Positions 40,369 through 50,041 of a stretch of DNA of 64,000 bases are shown piece after piece. A program made the position numbers and the translations under genes. Source of the stretch: Chaetoceros tenuissimus (lineage: Eukaryota > Bacillariophyta > Thalassiosirophyceae > Chaetocerotales > Chaetocerotaceae); the NCBI GenBank assembly GCA_021927905.1, contig BLLK01000052.1, positions 312,501 to 376,500 of the forward strand. The letters run 5' to 3'. A model generated the notes under the pieces. That model searched no databases. It was not told the origin of the DNA and saw only the letters and a program-made list of their open reading frames with translations. Position 1 is the stretch's first letter. Every line of letters begins with the position of its first letter.

Positions 40369-42120
40369 ATGAGTGCAGGTTCTCTAGCTGGATTCACATC
40401 ATCAGACTGTCAATATAATAAAAACACGTTGAACATTAATGATTTATCTCTAGCTCACGGAAGCCGAACCCTATTCAATAATGCATCTTTTTCAATAAAT
40501 CGAGGAGAAGTTTCAGGTCTGATTGGTATCAATGGTTCTGGTAAAACTTCTCTGAGTAGGATTCTTGCATCGAAAGAACTTCCAGGATTTCCTCAAAGCT
40601 TTACAGTCGAATATCTTGCAGCATCTGACGATGAAGAATTTTTAGCTGGCACTTATACCGAAGAGTACAGTGAAATTCTAGCTTTGAAGCCTGTGGACTA
40701 CATTAATCAAAGAGTCAAGTCAAGAACACAGCAGCTACAAGATAAAATTGATGAATTGGAAGGTCTTTTAGTTGATGAAGAGGTCGAAGAGAGTGGCATT
40801 GAGGCTATTTCGGAAGAGTTATCAGATTTATATGAAATTCAAGAATCTTTAGAAGAATCAACCAAGCGAGAAATGGATCGAGCTATAAGCAACTTGGGTT
40901 TAAATGATTACCTAGAAAAGTCTCTTGGGGACTTATCAAGTGGTTGGAGATACAAATGTAGGCTTGTGGCTGCATTTTTGGTCCATCCTGATTTATTGAT
41001 TATTGACGAACCTTCATTTTTAGATAGCGAGTCGACAGAATGGTTGATTTCTATGATCAAAAACATCACAAGAGCAAGTCAAGCAATGGTTCTTTTCATT
41101 TCGCATAAGGAAGCTTTACTAGACTCTCTTTGCGACTCTATCATATACATCAATGCATCAAATCACTCCATTACAACATATCACGTTGGATATTCTCAAT
41201 TTAGAGCAATTCACGAGAAGCAGATTGAAGGTGCTAACAAAACAATAGCTTCTACGACGGACGATATGGTCAAAGCAGAGAAATCACTGAAGCAACTAAA
41301 AGTACAAATGAAGAAACGAGAAAAGAATTTAAAGGCAACTACGAGTCAGAATTCCGATCAACGATTTATCAAGGGCAAGAATAAAGAAGCAAAGCAAAAG
41401 GCTGATAAGTCAGCAGCTTCGAGACTGAAGAAAGCAAAAGCTGCAGTAGATGATCTTGAATCGGTACGTAATGCAGCAAAGAAGGAAAAAGTAAAGTCTA
41501 TTCATATTAAAGGACAACCAATAGATCGAGTTGCAATTACGCTCGCATATGTTGGATTCAAATATGATGCCAATGATGAATTTCTATTTCAGAATGTAGA
41601 TGTCAGTGTAGAGCCACATGATAAGATTTTATTGAAAGGAAAGAATGGATGTGGAAAGTCTACACTAATCAGGCTCATCCTTGGGGAGCTGGAACCAGTT
41701 GAAGGATCTATAACGAAACATGGCAAATGCATATATTTTCCTCAAACAGCTCTAAGTTTACTGATTCGACAACATGGTAACTCAACCGCAATGGATTACT
41801 TGGGTGAAAACCTCACACAAACCGAAGCTAGACATCATCTTGGAGATTTTGGATTAGCTGGTGACTTATCTGTTCGAAGTGTCAACACACTATCTGCAGG
41901 TCAAAAGGTAAGATTGTGGTTGGCAAAGGAATGTTTGACGAATAAAACGCCAGCTATACTGATTCTTGATGAAATATCTGAAAATGTCGATATTGAAACC
42001 AGAGATTCGCTATTGGAGCTATTAGAGTCCTTTGATGGAGCATGTATTGCTATTTCTCATGATTCAGACTTTAGCAAATCATTAACTAACCAAATTTGGC
42101 ATAAGAGAAACCTTTCCTGA
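40369..42120 (+). CDS. ABC-F family ATPase (two nucleotide-binding domains, no membrane domain)
   Basis: 583 aa, single exon. NBD1: LIGINGSGKTSLSRIL (Walker A, about residues 55-70), LSSGWRYKCRLV (signature), LLIIDEPSFLD (Walker B), FISHKEALLD (switch His). A Lys/Glu-rich linker with a coiled coil (residues about 285-385) follows. NBD2: LLKGKNGCGKSTLIRLILG, LSAGQKVRLWLAKE, AILILDEISENVDIE and AISHDSDF. ABC-F proteins act on ribosomes or in translation control. The usual DEPTNHLD reads DEPSFLD in NBD1 and DEISENVD in NBD2, so this is a divergent member. No transit peptide is obvious. Confidence 0.88.
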   Translation: MSAGSLAGFTSSDCQYNKNTLNINDLSLAHGSRTLFNNASFSINRGEVSGLIGINGSGKTSLSRILASKELPGFPQSFTVEYLAASDDEEFLAGTYTEEYSEILALKPVDYINQRVKSRTQQLQDKIDELEGLLVDEEVEESGIEAISEELSDLYEIQESLEESTKREMDRAISNLGLNDYLEKSLGDLSSGWRYKCRLVAAFLVHPDLLIIDEPSFLDSESTEWLISMIKNITRASQAMVLFISHKEALLDSLCDSIIYINASNHSITTYHVGYSQFRAIHEKQIEGANKTIASTTDDMVKAEKSLKQLKVQMKKREKNLKATTSQNSDQRFIKGKNKEAKQKADKSAASRLKKAKAAVDDLESVRNAAKKEKVKSIHIKGQPIDRVAITLAYVGFKYDANDEFLFQNVDVSVEPHDKILLKGKNGCGKSTLIRLILGELEPVEGSITKHGKCIYFPQTALSLLIRQHGNSTAMDYLGENLTQTEARHHLGDFGLAGDLSVRSVNTLSAGQKVRLWLAKECLTNKTPAILILDEISENVDIETRDSLLELLESFDGACIAISHDSDFSKSLTNQIWHKRNLS

Positions 42121-42179
42121 TACCTCCTGAGGTCATAAGCTTTAAGTTAGTAGATCTAAGTATATCAAGATAAATCTTT

Positions 42180-42962
42180 TTTCTCATAAAAACCTTTTGC
42201 TGCAGCTCTGATCTCTTCAGACAATTCTTTGACAGGTAGGTATCGTTCATTTTAATAAATTCTCAATGCTGCATCACTGATACCATTCGCTTACGAATGA
42301 CATTGCCGAGTACTTTAGCATCCTCAAATGCCTACCCTATGCCTTGCCCTGTTGGTCTTACTGGATGAGGAGCATCTCCTACGTACACAAGGCCATCATA
42401 AGCCGACGCCCATGGCTTATCAAAATCTCGAACAAAAAGTTTATTCTCAATAATAATATCAGTATCTGCAATGATCTTTTTCCAAAATGGATAATCATCC
42501 ATTGATTAATGGATAATCATCCATTGATTCAAGTGCCCGCAACACTCGTTCCTTTGCATCTTCCGATGACTCAGCTTTGCCAAGAACTTCGTCCGATATA
42601 ATTGTCCAAGAAGATCCAGTTTGTTTTCCTGTTGAAAATATAGATGCAACTCCTTCAGATGTCGATCCTCTAAAATACAGAGCTTTACCTTTTGTAACAA
42701 TGTTAGGTGCCAATCCTCTCCATACAGATCTATTCTCCGAGATCAAAATATTTGGTTCCTTTGGAAGTAAATATCTTACTACTGAACCATCGCACGCAAC
42801 TAAGTATTTGGACCGAATTTGAATCGAGAAGTGTCATTTTGAAATGTGATCTCAAACCTGTGCGCTGAATTCTTTTGATTCAAGACTTTACAGCCAATCA
42901 AAGCACATTTGGCATTGAGTAATGGAATACATTCCTTCTCTTTATCGATATGGTTGAAAAAG
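42180..42962 (-). pseudogene. Truncated FAD-dependent monooxygenase (salicylate-hydroxylase-like)
   Basis: Minus-strand similarity runs across several frames. In order: FNHIDKEKECIPLLNAKCAL, KYLVACDGSVVR (the DG motif), WRGLAPN, YFRGSTSEGVASIFS, SSWTIISDEVLG, then KPWASAYDGLVYVGDAPHPV and RPTGQGIG (the GD motif) with TAG in place of the next residue, and AFEDAKVLGNVI. The first GxGxxG dinucleotide-binding region is missing. A 22-bp tandem duplication at about 42487-42530 (ATGGATAATCATCCATTGAT twice) shifts the frame; skipping one copy rejoins ESMDDYP to FWKKIIADTD. A further shift lies near 42815, and another stop follows. Host gene remnant. Confidence 0.82.
42487..42530. repeat. 22-bp perfect tandem duplication
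   Basis: ATGGATAATCATCCATTGAT plus TA occurs twice head to tail inside the monooxygenase remnant; typical of replication slippage. Confidence 0.9.
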
Positions 42963-43033
42963 ACTCACTTAGTACTCTGTTTTATCGAAGAAAAAATGAA
43001 TTATTTATATATTATACATTTATCCTGTAAACT

Positions 43034-43908
43034 CTATTTCTTTGATTGAATCTCTCCAATCTGCTTTAGAATATATGAATTGATTATTTTCTGCTCACTA
43101 ATGTTAGTGTATGGATTCGCAGACAAATATTGTGATGGTGTAACACCTATAGCATTTTCCCGATTCATTGCAGATATCTTATGTTCTTGTATATATTCTA
43201 CAATAGGTTCGAGTGATACATCTTCCGCAGACAAGGACATGAAGAGAGTATATTTCCTCATGATTCAAGTTCCGAATCCATTCATTGACCTGTTCATGTG
43301 TAGTGATCCTAGTATCATATTCGCCAAATGCAATCTTCTCAAAAGGAGATGCTTCAATTAATGCAGTTCCACGAACAATGCCATCTCCATGAACCGCATC
43401 CCAAGATGCAATCAATAGTTTCAAACGTTTGCAATTGTAAAACGCCTGCGTATGAACTTCCACACAAGATTGCGGAATATACATTGCTTCCAAAAAGGTA
43501 CAATTCTGAAACACATATCCATCGATAAACTTTAAATTCCTCGATAATTTCACAAAGACTGAACTTGTACATTTGTCAAATGCTCTCCATTCAATTCTCT
43601 CCACAGTGTCACTCATGATGATTCGTTGTACATTATCACAATTTGAAAATGTATATTCTGGAATGACTTTTACATTTGGTAATATAATAATTTGCTGCCA
43701 TGATTGTCGTTGTTGTAGTGTATATACCTTACAATAATGTAGTGAGTCCTTTGTATGTTCTGACTCCTGGACCTAGCTTTTGGATTTGTTGCCATTCCTT
43801 GTCGTCGATGATTAGTTTTCTGGTCTTTTGCAATTTCTTTAGTTTTTGAAAATCATTTTCTTTTGCCTGCTTTTCTAATAGTGCAAGAGTCTGTGGATTG
43901 ATTGGCAT
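43034..43908 (-). pseudogene. BspA-type leucine-rich repeat protein, frameshifted
   Basis: ATG at 43908 opens MPINPQTLALLEKQAKEND and KLGPGVRTYKGLTTL, the usual start of this diatom LRR family. A one-base shift near 43735 leads to QQIIILPNVKVIPEYTFSNC and MSDTVERIEWRAFDKC (LRR_5 repeats: IP..V..I...AF..C). The repeats run through YIPQSCVEVHTQAFYNCKRL. A second shift near 43245 leads to FMSLSAEDVSLEPIVEYIQ and the typical C-terminal block (GVTPSQYLSANPYTNIS). Only about three repeats remain. Two frame changes with otherwise conserved sequence mark a recent pseudogene; base-call errors are possible. Confidence 0.78.
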
Positions 43909-44276
43909 GCTTTAGAGGTAGTTTGCAAAGTAGGATCTGAACTTTTGATACGAAAACGAGCAGCAGTAAGCAGAGAACAAGAGGGAAGAAGATCTGAAAC
44001 TTGCTTACACATCTAAGACAAAATTACCTACTCTACAAAATAGTAGTGTGACTAATCTATCTCAAATTTGACTTTATTAGACTTGGCCTTCCTTCATTTC
44101 GTTCCCTTTCGGAAAAATAGAGAACGTGATTCAGAAGTCATTTGACATTTGTCACTTTTTTATGTTTATTATGTAGAGAAACGAAACGAAGATGTGCAGT
44201 GCTTTTTTTCAAAGCAAACCTGCTCCTGCCTTTATTACTTCATAAATAGGTGAAGATACTCACTTCCTACTTTACA
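43909..44276. other. Divergent promoter region
   Basis: About 370 bases between the LRR remnant and the sulfotransferase gene. Nothing specific seen. Confidence 0.35.
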
Positions 44277-45653
44277 ATGGATCCTTTAATGAAAAGAAAT
44301 AAAATCAAAAAGAGGTCATCGGTCCTTCTTTTCTCATCTGTCCTATTCGTAGCCGCGTCCCTCTTTTATTCTTCCAATGAATCTATTCGAATTCACTCCT
44401 CTCGTCATCTTCTATCCATCAATGAAGCAAATCAAAAAGCATCGCAATCAGCCTGGTGTCCAATCTCCCAATGCAACAACACGCCCATCTGCTCACCATG
44501 TAAACAACGTTACCTATTCATTCTCTCCACTAGTAGAGCCGGAAGCACGACTTTACTAGAAATGATGAATCAGTTACCATCTGTTAGAATCAGTGGAGAG
44601 AACTTTAACCTGATGTACAATCTCAAACAAATTTATAAAGATTACAAATTATTAAAAGACGATTCGAATAAATCCTGGGGAGCATTCTATCATGAAGTCA
44701 TACCGGAACAGTCCATGAGTTGTTCTTTGCAAAGTGTATTGAATGCATTGAATCCTGTACCTCTGGATGTGTTATCAAGGATGAATAGTGAACTGGCTTT
44801 GAAGTTTTATAATCAAGATATGATATTAGGTACTAAAATGGTGACTGTTCAAGAAGCGTTTTTAGATGAGGAACAGGATAAATCTTTGGAAGAGCTTGTT
44901 GCGGAGGCTACGGAGTTTTTCTCTCAAATGTTTCCATGTAGCAAGTTTATCGTCAATGTAAGATCAGATGTTTCTGCTCAAATTACAAGTCAGACCAATC
45001 TTGGATGGGATGATCGTGGTGAGGAGAGGTTGATGCTTGAAAATCAATTCTTGATGCAATTTGCAGAGAATATGGGAAACCAAGCAACTTTGATTGATAT
45101 GGCACAATGGAGAGAAAATGGAAATGTTTTGAATGATGTTGTTTCTTGGTTGGGATTTCAACAATGTCAGTTCTCGCAATTGTTGCATGCCAATGATCAT
45201 AGTGAAGGAGGGTATTCGGAAGATCAGACCGTGCTTAATTTGGGAAAGGAATGTCATTTTCCGAATCCAAAAGATGCTGCACAAATTGCAAATGCCATGG
45301 CTATGATAAGTAATGAACATGAAATGCAAAGACAAGAGTCTCAAGAGGATATGGTTGTAGTACAAGAAGAACAAGAAGAAGATAGTGTGGAAGTGGCGGA
45401 AGATAATCGTACCTTGAAAGGAGCATCGGCACGGACGCACGGTTTATTGGACATGATGAATAATGATTTGCAACATCGAAATGTGCAGCAAAATGATAGA
45501 ACTCTAGTAATGGAGAATGGAGGAATGACTGCAACTTCTAGAAATGCCTCGCCACAGAAAAAAGCTGTAGTGCAAGGAAGGCAAAGTAAGGAAGCTGCAT
45601 CCGCAATCTCATCGTACTTGGCTGCCATGAATAGAAATGCTGATGGCAACTAA
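44277..45653 (+). CDS. Sulfotransferase-family protein, type II membrane
   Basis: 458 aa from ATG 44277 (the frame extends to a GTG at 44250). A basic head and signal anchor (SSVLLFSSVLFVAASLFYSS) precede a CxxCxxxxxCxxC stretch (WCPISQCNNTPICSPCKQ). Then comes the 5'-phosphosulfate loop-like YLFILSTSRAGSTTLLEMMN, and later the 3'-phosphate site region KFIVNVRSDVSAQITSQ. The fold matches Golgi sulfotransferases that use PAPS. After about residue 330 the chain becomes Gln/Glu-rich and disordered (MQRQESQEDMVVVQEEQEED), a long unusual tail. Acceptor unknown. Confidence 0.78.
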   Translation: MDPLMKRNKIKKRSSVLLFSSVLFVAASLFYSSNESIRIHSSRHLLSINEANQKASQSAWCPISQCNNTPICSPCKQRYLFILSTSRAGSTTLLEMMNQLPSVRISGENFNLMYNLKQIYKDYKLLKDDSNKSWGAFYHEVIPEQSMSCSLQSVLNALNPVPLDVLSRMNSELALKFYNQDMILGTKMVTVQEAFLDEEQDKSLEELVAEATEFFSQMFPCSKFIVNVRSDVSAQITSQTNLGWDDRGEERLMLENQFLMQFAENMGNQATLIDMAQWRENGNVLNDVVSWLGFQQCQFSQLLHANDHSEGGYSEDQTVLNLGKECHFPNPKDAAQIANAMAMISNEHEMQRQESQEDMVVVQEEQEEDSVEVAEDNRTLKGASARTHGLLDMMNNDLQHRNVQQNDRTLVMENGGMTATSRNASPQKKAVVQGRQSKEAASAISSYLAAMNRNADGN

Positions 45654-45943
45654 ATGAAGTAGTCATAGGGGAATAAAATTTATAATTAATAAAAGATATA
45701 GTACACCGCAACAATTTGGAGAGGTAACTGCTTTGGTAGTACTAGTGGCCTTTCTTTTCATTTGATTTTTCCGAAACAAGAATGAGGCTATTTGACTCTT
45801 TCTCAATGACTTATGCATTTTTTCTTTTCCGCGCACCTCACTTTCTCAATTATTTGTGAGAAGCATATCCGATAAGATATACATCGCGTCAATTGCATTT
45901 ACTGCTCAAATTTATCAATGCATATACACATATGCACATTACA

Positions 45944-46465
45944 ATGAATTCATGCTTCTGCTTCTTCCCCATTGCAAATACTGGACCGGCTCTCGTTCAA
46001 CCTGACGAATGTAAAGTCATGATTTCGTACTATGGACACAAAAGTCGACAAGATGCACTAGATCTCACTTCCTATCTTGATCATAATGGACATCGCACCT
46101 TTTGTTCGCAAGTCTATGATGAAAATGCATCTTTAATTGATCGAGAAATCAATGAGATGGGAGTCAAGAATTGTGAATATTATGTTATATTGATGAATCA
46201 TGATTGGCAAACTTCCAAAGATTGTAGAGCGCAAGAAATGATAATACGAGATAGATTTGCAAGAGGAGAAGTGAAAGTGCTTTTAGTTTGGTATGATGAT
46301 TTTGACAAGGTTTTGGATGAAGAGGAAGAGATATTGTATTGGAAGCGATGGAAGTCGCAGCAATGCGTAGAAAATAGAGAACAGCAACAAAAGGATTGGA
46401 TGTCACGAATATCAGGATACCTCGATGAGCTTGAGGCTAAAGCTCCTTTGAAAGTGTATTTTTGA
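45944..46465 (+). CDS. TIR-domain protein
   Basis: 173 aa from ATG 45944 (an in-frame ATG at 45932 adds four residues). Nearly the whole protein is one TIR fold: CKVMISYYGHKSRQDALDLT (box 1, strand A), LDHNGHRTFCSQV (BB-loop region), INEMGVKNCEYYVILMNHDW (strand D), SKDCRAQEMIIRDRFA and KVLLVWYDDF. A Glu follows the conserved S/K-D-C as in NAD-cleaving TIR domains. The N-terminal 15 residues are Cys/Phe-rich. No other domain is attached. Possibly a signalling adaptor or NADase; inference only. Confidence 0.75.
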   Translation: MNSCFCFFPIANTGPALVQPDECKVMISYYGHKSRQDALDLTSYLDHNGHRTFCSQVYDENASLIDREINEMGVKNCEYYVILMNHDWQTSKDCRAQEMIIRDRFARGEVKVLLVWYDDFDKVLDEEEEILYWKRWKSQQCVENREQQQKDWMSRISGYLDELEAKAPLKVYF

Positions 46466-46841
46466 TTGATGAATATAGTATTAACCGTTGGAATGGAAAA
46501 GATTGGACAATTATAATAACAAAGACGATATCAGAAACCTTGGTGCGATAAAAATGAAAGACGAAGAAGATCTTACCTCATTTTCGTAGTAAGAAAGACG
46601 GCACGAGAAATTGGTGAAAATTGTTGACATTATCATGAATGAGCGATGCCACTTTTTACCTAGCAATTTTTGCCAAGCGCTCGCCAGATACTGTTGGTAT
46701 AGCCTATGCAGAATTTACTTTTGGGATAGAATCAACTTAATTGTTAAATATCAAAGCTTCTGGGACGTCATGCAATCTAAATAGAAGTTACTTTTGTAAC
46801 GTAGGTTTGCGTAAGATCTCGTGATCAATATCGATTTTCCT
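46466..46841. other. Intergenic
   Basis: A short open stretch at 46490-46590 (EWKRLDNYNNKDDIRNLGA...) looks protein-like but lacks a start or clear splice link. Nothing else. Confidence 0.3.
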
Positions 46842-47045
46842 GAGGATATTGGAGATGGTAAGTGTTGGGTCGAATACAATACCGAGGAAAGCGGGTGGGA
46901 TGGAGGAGACTGTATTGAATTCAACGAGAAGTATCCCAATTGAAAAGTGGATAATCCTTTTTGGATTGGAGATAATATGTGTGACGAAGAATACGATGGC
47001 TATAACACAAAAGAATGTGGTTATGATGGTGGAGATTGCCAATAA
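46842..47045 (+). pseudogene. Fragment with Notch-type (LNR) repeats
   Basis: 67 codons read EDIGDGKCWVEYNTEESGWD GGDC, then FNEKYPN, a TGA at 46941, and WIGDNMCDEEYDGYNTKEC with CGYDGGDCQ before TAA. Two LNR repeats (C...YNT..CG(W/Y)DGGDC) are clear. The first has Ser in place of its third Cys. With an internal stop and no start or signal peptide nearby, this is a remnant of a host LNR gene, common in diatoms. Confidence 0.75.
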
Positions 47046-47497
47046 TTTGAAATAATTCTATGCAGTCCAGCTTTTAATACACGTAAGAATTGTTTTAAAT
47101 CTTGCATAGTATTTTGTAGTAGCTTACAGCAGGTTTTGTTGAACATTCGTTGGCATAGATTGTTGTCATTTGCTCTTAATTGAAAAAGCAGAGAATTCAT
47201 CAATTATATAACGTTTGTTTTAAGGTTGATGAGAAATCTACTGAACTTTCATCAAGGCTCCTAACTCTTTTTGCGACGCAATTGTACAGTTTGATATTGA
47301 AACAATGACAATATATCCATGTTGGTTAGGGGGTGCTGACACGTACCAATCATATCTTTGTCGAAGTCGAAGATCAACCTTCACACATCAGCATCGCATC
47401 TCACCACAACTATGTAAGGTATACTACAACCATTTAGTTGCTGAATCTCCCACTATTATTTCAACTTATTCCAATTCAACTCCAGTTACAAAGAATC
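47046..47497. other. Intergenic
   Basis: About 450 bases before the thylakoid-lumen gene. The frame of that gene extends to 47438. Nothing else seen. Confidence 0.35.
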
Positions 47498-48184
47498 ATG
47501 AAGGCGGTTGTAATTCTAGTTCTGACTTTCTTGACTGGGAGTACATTTGCATTCAGTCCATCTTCTAGAAGATATGCTGGTGCTGAAAAGTCGTCAAGGA
47601 GTTTTTCTTTACTAGGTGATACAATGAATAAAAGAAATACAAAACTATTTGCAATTTCAAAGAATCAAAATGAAGAGTCTTTAGAAATGAATCGTCGATC
47701 TGCAGTCCAAGCACTCATTTCATCAGCAGTAATATTCTCATCCGTCCAACCAGCATCGGCAGCAGCCACCGACATTCAAAAAGTATTTACACAAATTGAA
47801 CAAGCACGAAAACAACTCGAACCAGTCCCAACACTCATCCAAGAAGAAAAATGGGATGCCGTACGAGCGATACTCATCACACCACCCTTATCCGACTGCT
47901 GGTCGAAAACTTCCAAACTCCTCAAGAATTACGCAGACGCCATTGGGGAATTACCAGATGGAGATGAATTTGCAGCTTTAGAATTAAAAGATGATGCAGA
48001 GTATCATTTGAGGTTTTTAGATATGGCGGTTTATAATAATGTTTTTAATCCCATCAAGACGGAGGGGGAGAGTGGTGCTACCAAGGAACTTGTCAGGAGT
48101 TATTATGAAGATCCTAAAAATGAGTATAATTCTTGTGTCAAGATTTTTGATGCGTTGGTTGATTTGAAGAATGGTTCGAATTGA
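47498..48184 (+). CDS. Thylakoid-lumen protein, PsbQ/Psb31-like four-helix type
   Basis: 228 aa from ATG 47498 (an upstream in-frame ATG at 47438 would mask the signal peptide). MKAVVILVLTFLTGSTFA then FSPSSRR is a signal peptide with Phe at the cleavage site, the diatom plastid-import signature. A second signal at about residues 65-92 (NRRSAVQALISSAVIFSS and PASAAA) is a twin-arginine-like lumen signal. The mature part is mostly helical (IQKVFTQIEQARKQLEPV; DALVDL) with conserved Trp/Cys (DCWSKTSKLLKNYADAIG), like PSII extrinsic subunits PsbQ' or Psb31. The exact subunit is not certain. Confidence 0.75.
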   Translation: MKAVVILVLTFLTGSTFAFSPSSRRYAGAEKSSRSFSLLGDTMNKRNTKLFAISKNQNEESLEMNRRSAVQALISSAVIFSSVQPASAAATDIQKVFTQIEQARKQLEPVPTLIQEEKWDAVRAILITPPLSDCWSKTSKLLKNYADAIGELPDGDEFAALELKDDAEYHLRFLDMAVYNNVFNPIKTEGESGATKELVRSYYEDPKNEYNSCVKIFDALVDLKNGSN

Positions 48185-48456
48185 GATGGAGATAAGTTTT
48201 GAAGATAGATATAAGCTAAAAAGGTGTTTTGATATGCAAATTATATAAAAGTTACGTAGTGAGATGTAGTCATGTATATGCGTAGAGAATCTTTTGAATA
48301 CATACGAAGATATGGAAATATGTACACATGTACTCGTAATATGAAAATAAATTGCAAATACTCGATTTCCGCTGAGATCAATTTGAAACGGAATATATGT
48401 AGATATGTAAACATGTAAGATGAAAAAGGAATGCAAATACTCAATTTCCGCTAAGA

Positions 48457-48810
48457 TCAAGTTCCGCTGATATCATTGCCTTTGCGGACTTGGCGGCTTT
48501 TGTAGCCTTGGAACGTTTTCTTGCTCATACCTCCTTCTTCCGCCCAAATCCAATTGTATCCTTTTGGAGGCTTGGAATAAAAAGTCAAGTCTGAAAACTC
48601 TGAAGAAGTGCATTCATCAAACTGCAAATCAACAAGCTCGATAATCTCTTCATCGGTACAGCTATTTGCAAAGCATTCAGGGGCCATTGCAATATTATAA
48701 TCTGGTACCAGTCCTTCCTCTACACACTCTTCTTTTCCATACGTGTCAAGAAAGATAATTCTTCCACCGAGAGAAGTACATGTTGCATTCCATTCCTGTA
48801 ACACTTCCAT
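48457..48810 (-). CDS. 3' exon of a cysteine-containing secreted-type protein (5' part not found)
   Basis: The frame starts at ATG 48810 (MEVLQEWNATCTSLG), but it is open a few codons upstream (EAY) and is preceded by GTTGTTTTTTCAG, a strong acceptor, so this is probably a terminal exon. It carries CFANSCTDEEIIELVD, FDECTSSEFSDLTFYSKPPK and a basic tail (SKKTFQGYKSRQVRKGN). AYMEVLQEWNATCTSLG aligns with AYMMDL...AWTELCESLD of the remnant at 49149-49796, where that block is preceded by a signal peptide and more cysteines. I find no matching first exon within about 300 bases. Confidence 0.5.
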   Translation of the reverse strand: MEVLQEWNATCTSLGGRIIFLDTYGKEECVEEGLVPDYNIAMAPECFANSCTDEEIIELVDLQFDECTSSEFSDLTFYSKPPKGYNWIWAEEGGMSKKTFQGYKSRQVRKGNDISGT

Positions 48811-49148
48811 ATATGCCTCTGAAAAAACAACTTCAATTTCTGTAAAATGTATATCTTAAAAAATGTGTCTTCGTCTTCTATTATTCAAGTTATTTCCTAT
48901 GCACATTGTAATATTTCTAAAATCTAAGTAGCGGAGATAATTATTCCTGCATGCCAAATAAAATAAATGTTACTACTTATTCATTAGTATGCATGACTAC
49001 GAGAAGCAATCCTTTTCCTACCCACAAAAGTAAACATGAAAATTAACGTTCAGCACTTTATTGTATTACTATCAGAAACGCACACTCTCCTACTTAGGTC
49101 ACTGCTTCAAAGAAGCCTAATTGATACCTTTCATTGCCTTTGCAACTT
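48811..49148. other. Intergenic
   Basis: AT-rich; should contain the 5' exon of the preceding gene if that gene is whole, but no signal-peptide exon is visible. Confidence 0.3.
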
Positions 49149-49796
49149 TCACTGCCTTTGATGCTTTGGAACGCTTTTCGCTCATGTTTCCATCTCCAGA
49201 CCAAACCTGCAATCCTTTGGTGTCTTGGAATAGAAAGTCATATCAGAAGGAGTGTAATCAAAGGTCGAGTCTGTGTTGCCATCATAGCTCTCCCAGACTT
49301 CATCATCAGAGCAAACATTTGGCCAACAGTCAGGTGCGTTGCGCAATAACATATCAGGTTCTCCTGCTGCAACAGCAGAATCTTTCCTGTCATAATCAGC
49401 GTAGACAAGTCTTGCATCAAGAGACTCGCATAGCTCAGTCCATGCCTACAAATCCATCATGTATGCAGGCGAGATGCCAAGACCAATGGTACAAAGTCTC
49501 GTATAGTCACCCTCTCCACAATCAATTGGACAATTTGCATGGTTAAAGATAGCCTGAACAATAGCAAGGTTTTCTTCATTTCCCATTACTGCTTCTGCAA
49601 TGGCAGCATCAGCAGCCAAGCATTCCTCGCTTACTTCTAGATCACGATGGTTCTAAGAAACCTTGGTTAGACCACGACGACGATTCTTCTTTTTCAAAAG
49701 CTCTGAGTTCTTTCCATCAGATTGCTGAAACATCGACAAATCTTCAAAGAAAGAAACAGCAGAAGTGGATGCAGCCAAAGAGAGCGATAGAATCAT
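49149..49796 (-). pseudogene. Broken secreted cysteine-rich protein gene
   Basis: ATG 49796 starts a signal peptide (MILSLSLAASTSAVSFFED). The frame then reads LKKKNRRRGLTKVS, TAG (49655), EVSEECLAADAAIAEAVMGN, CPIDCGEGDYTRLCTIGLGI, TAG (49448), AWTELCESLDARLVYADYD, CWPNVCSDDEVWESYDGN, DMTFYSKTPKDC, and TGA (49184). The frame is the same throughout, so three nonsense codons alone have broken it. It is a paralogue of the gene at 48457-48810 (shared TFYSK(T/P)PK and AYM blocks). Confidence 0.75.
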
Positions 49797-50041
49797 GGCT
49801 GGATAGGACCGCATGACGCATGTGCATGATTTTTAGTCCCATCTCAGACTTTCCACCAACTTGAAAGGGATAGTCAGTCCCATCTCTTTGTACACCTCGG
49901 AGCCAGCCATTTTTTCCAAAGAAAAAAACATGTGAAAAAAGATTTCTAATGCAACTCTCATTCATTGCCTCATCAGCTTCAGATACTAATCTCATCTGAA
50001 TAAAACATTTCATTGAAGCAATAAAATATAAACCTCTAAAA

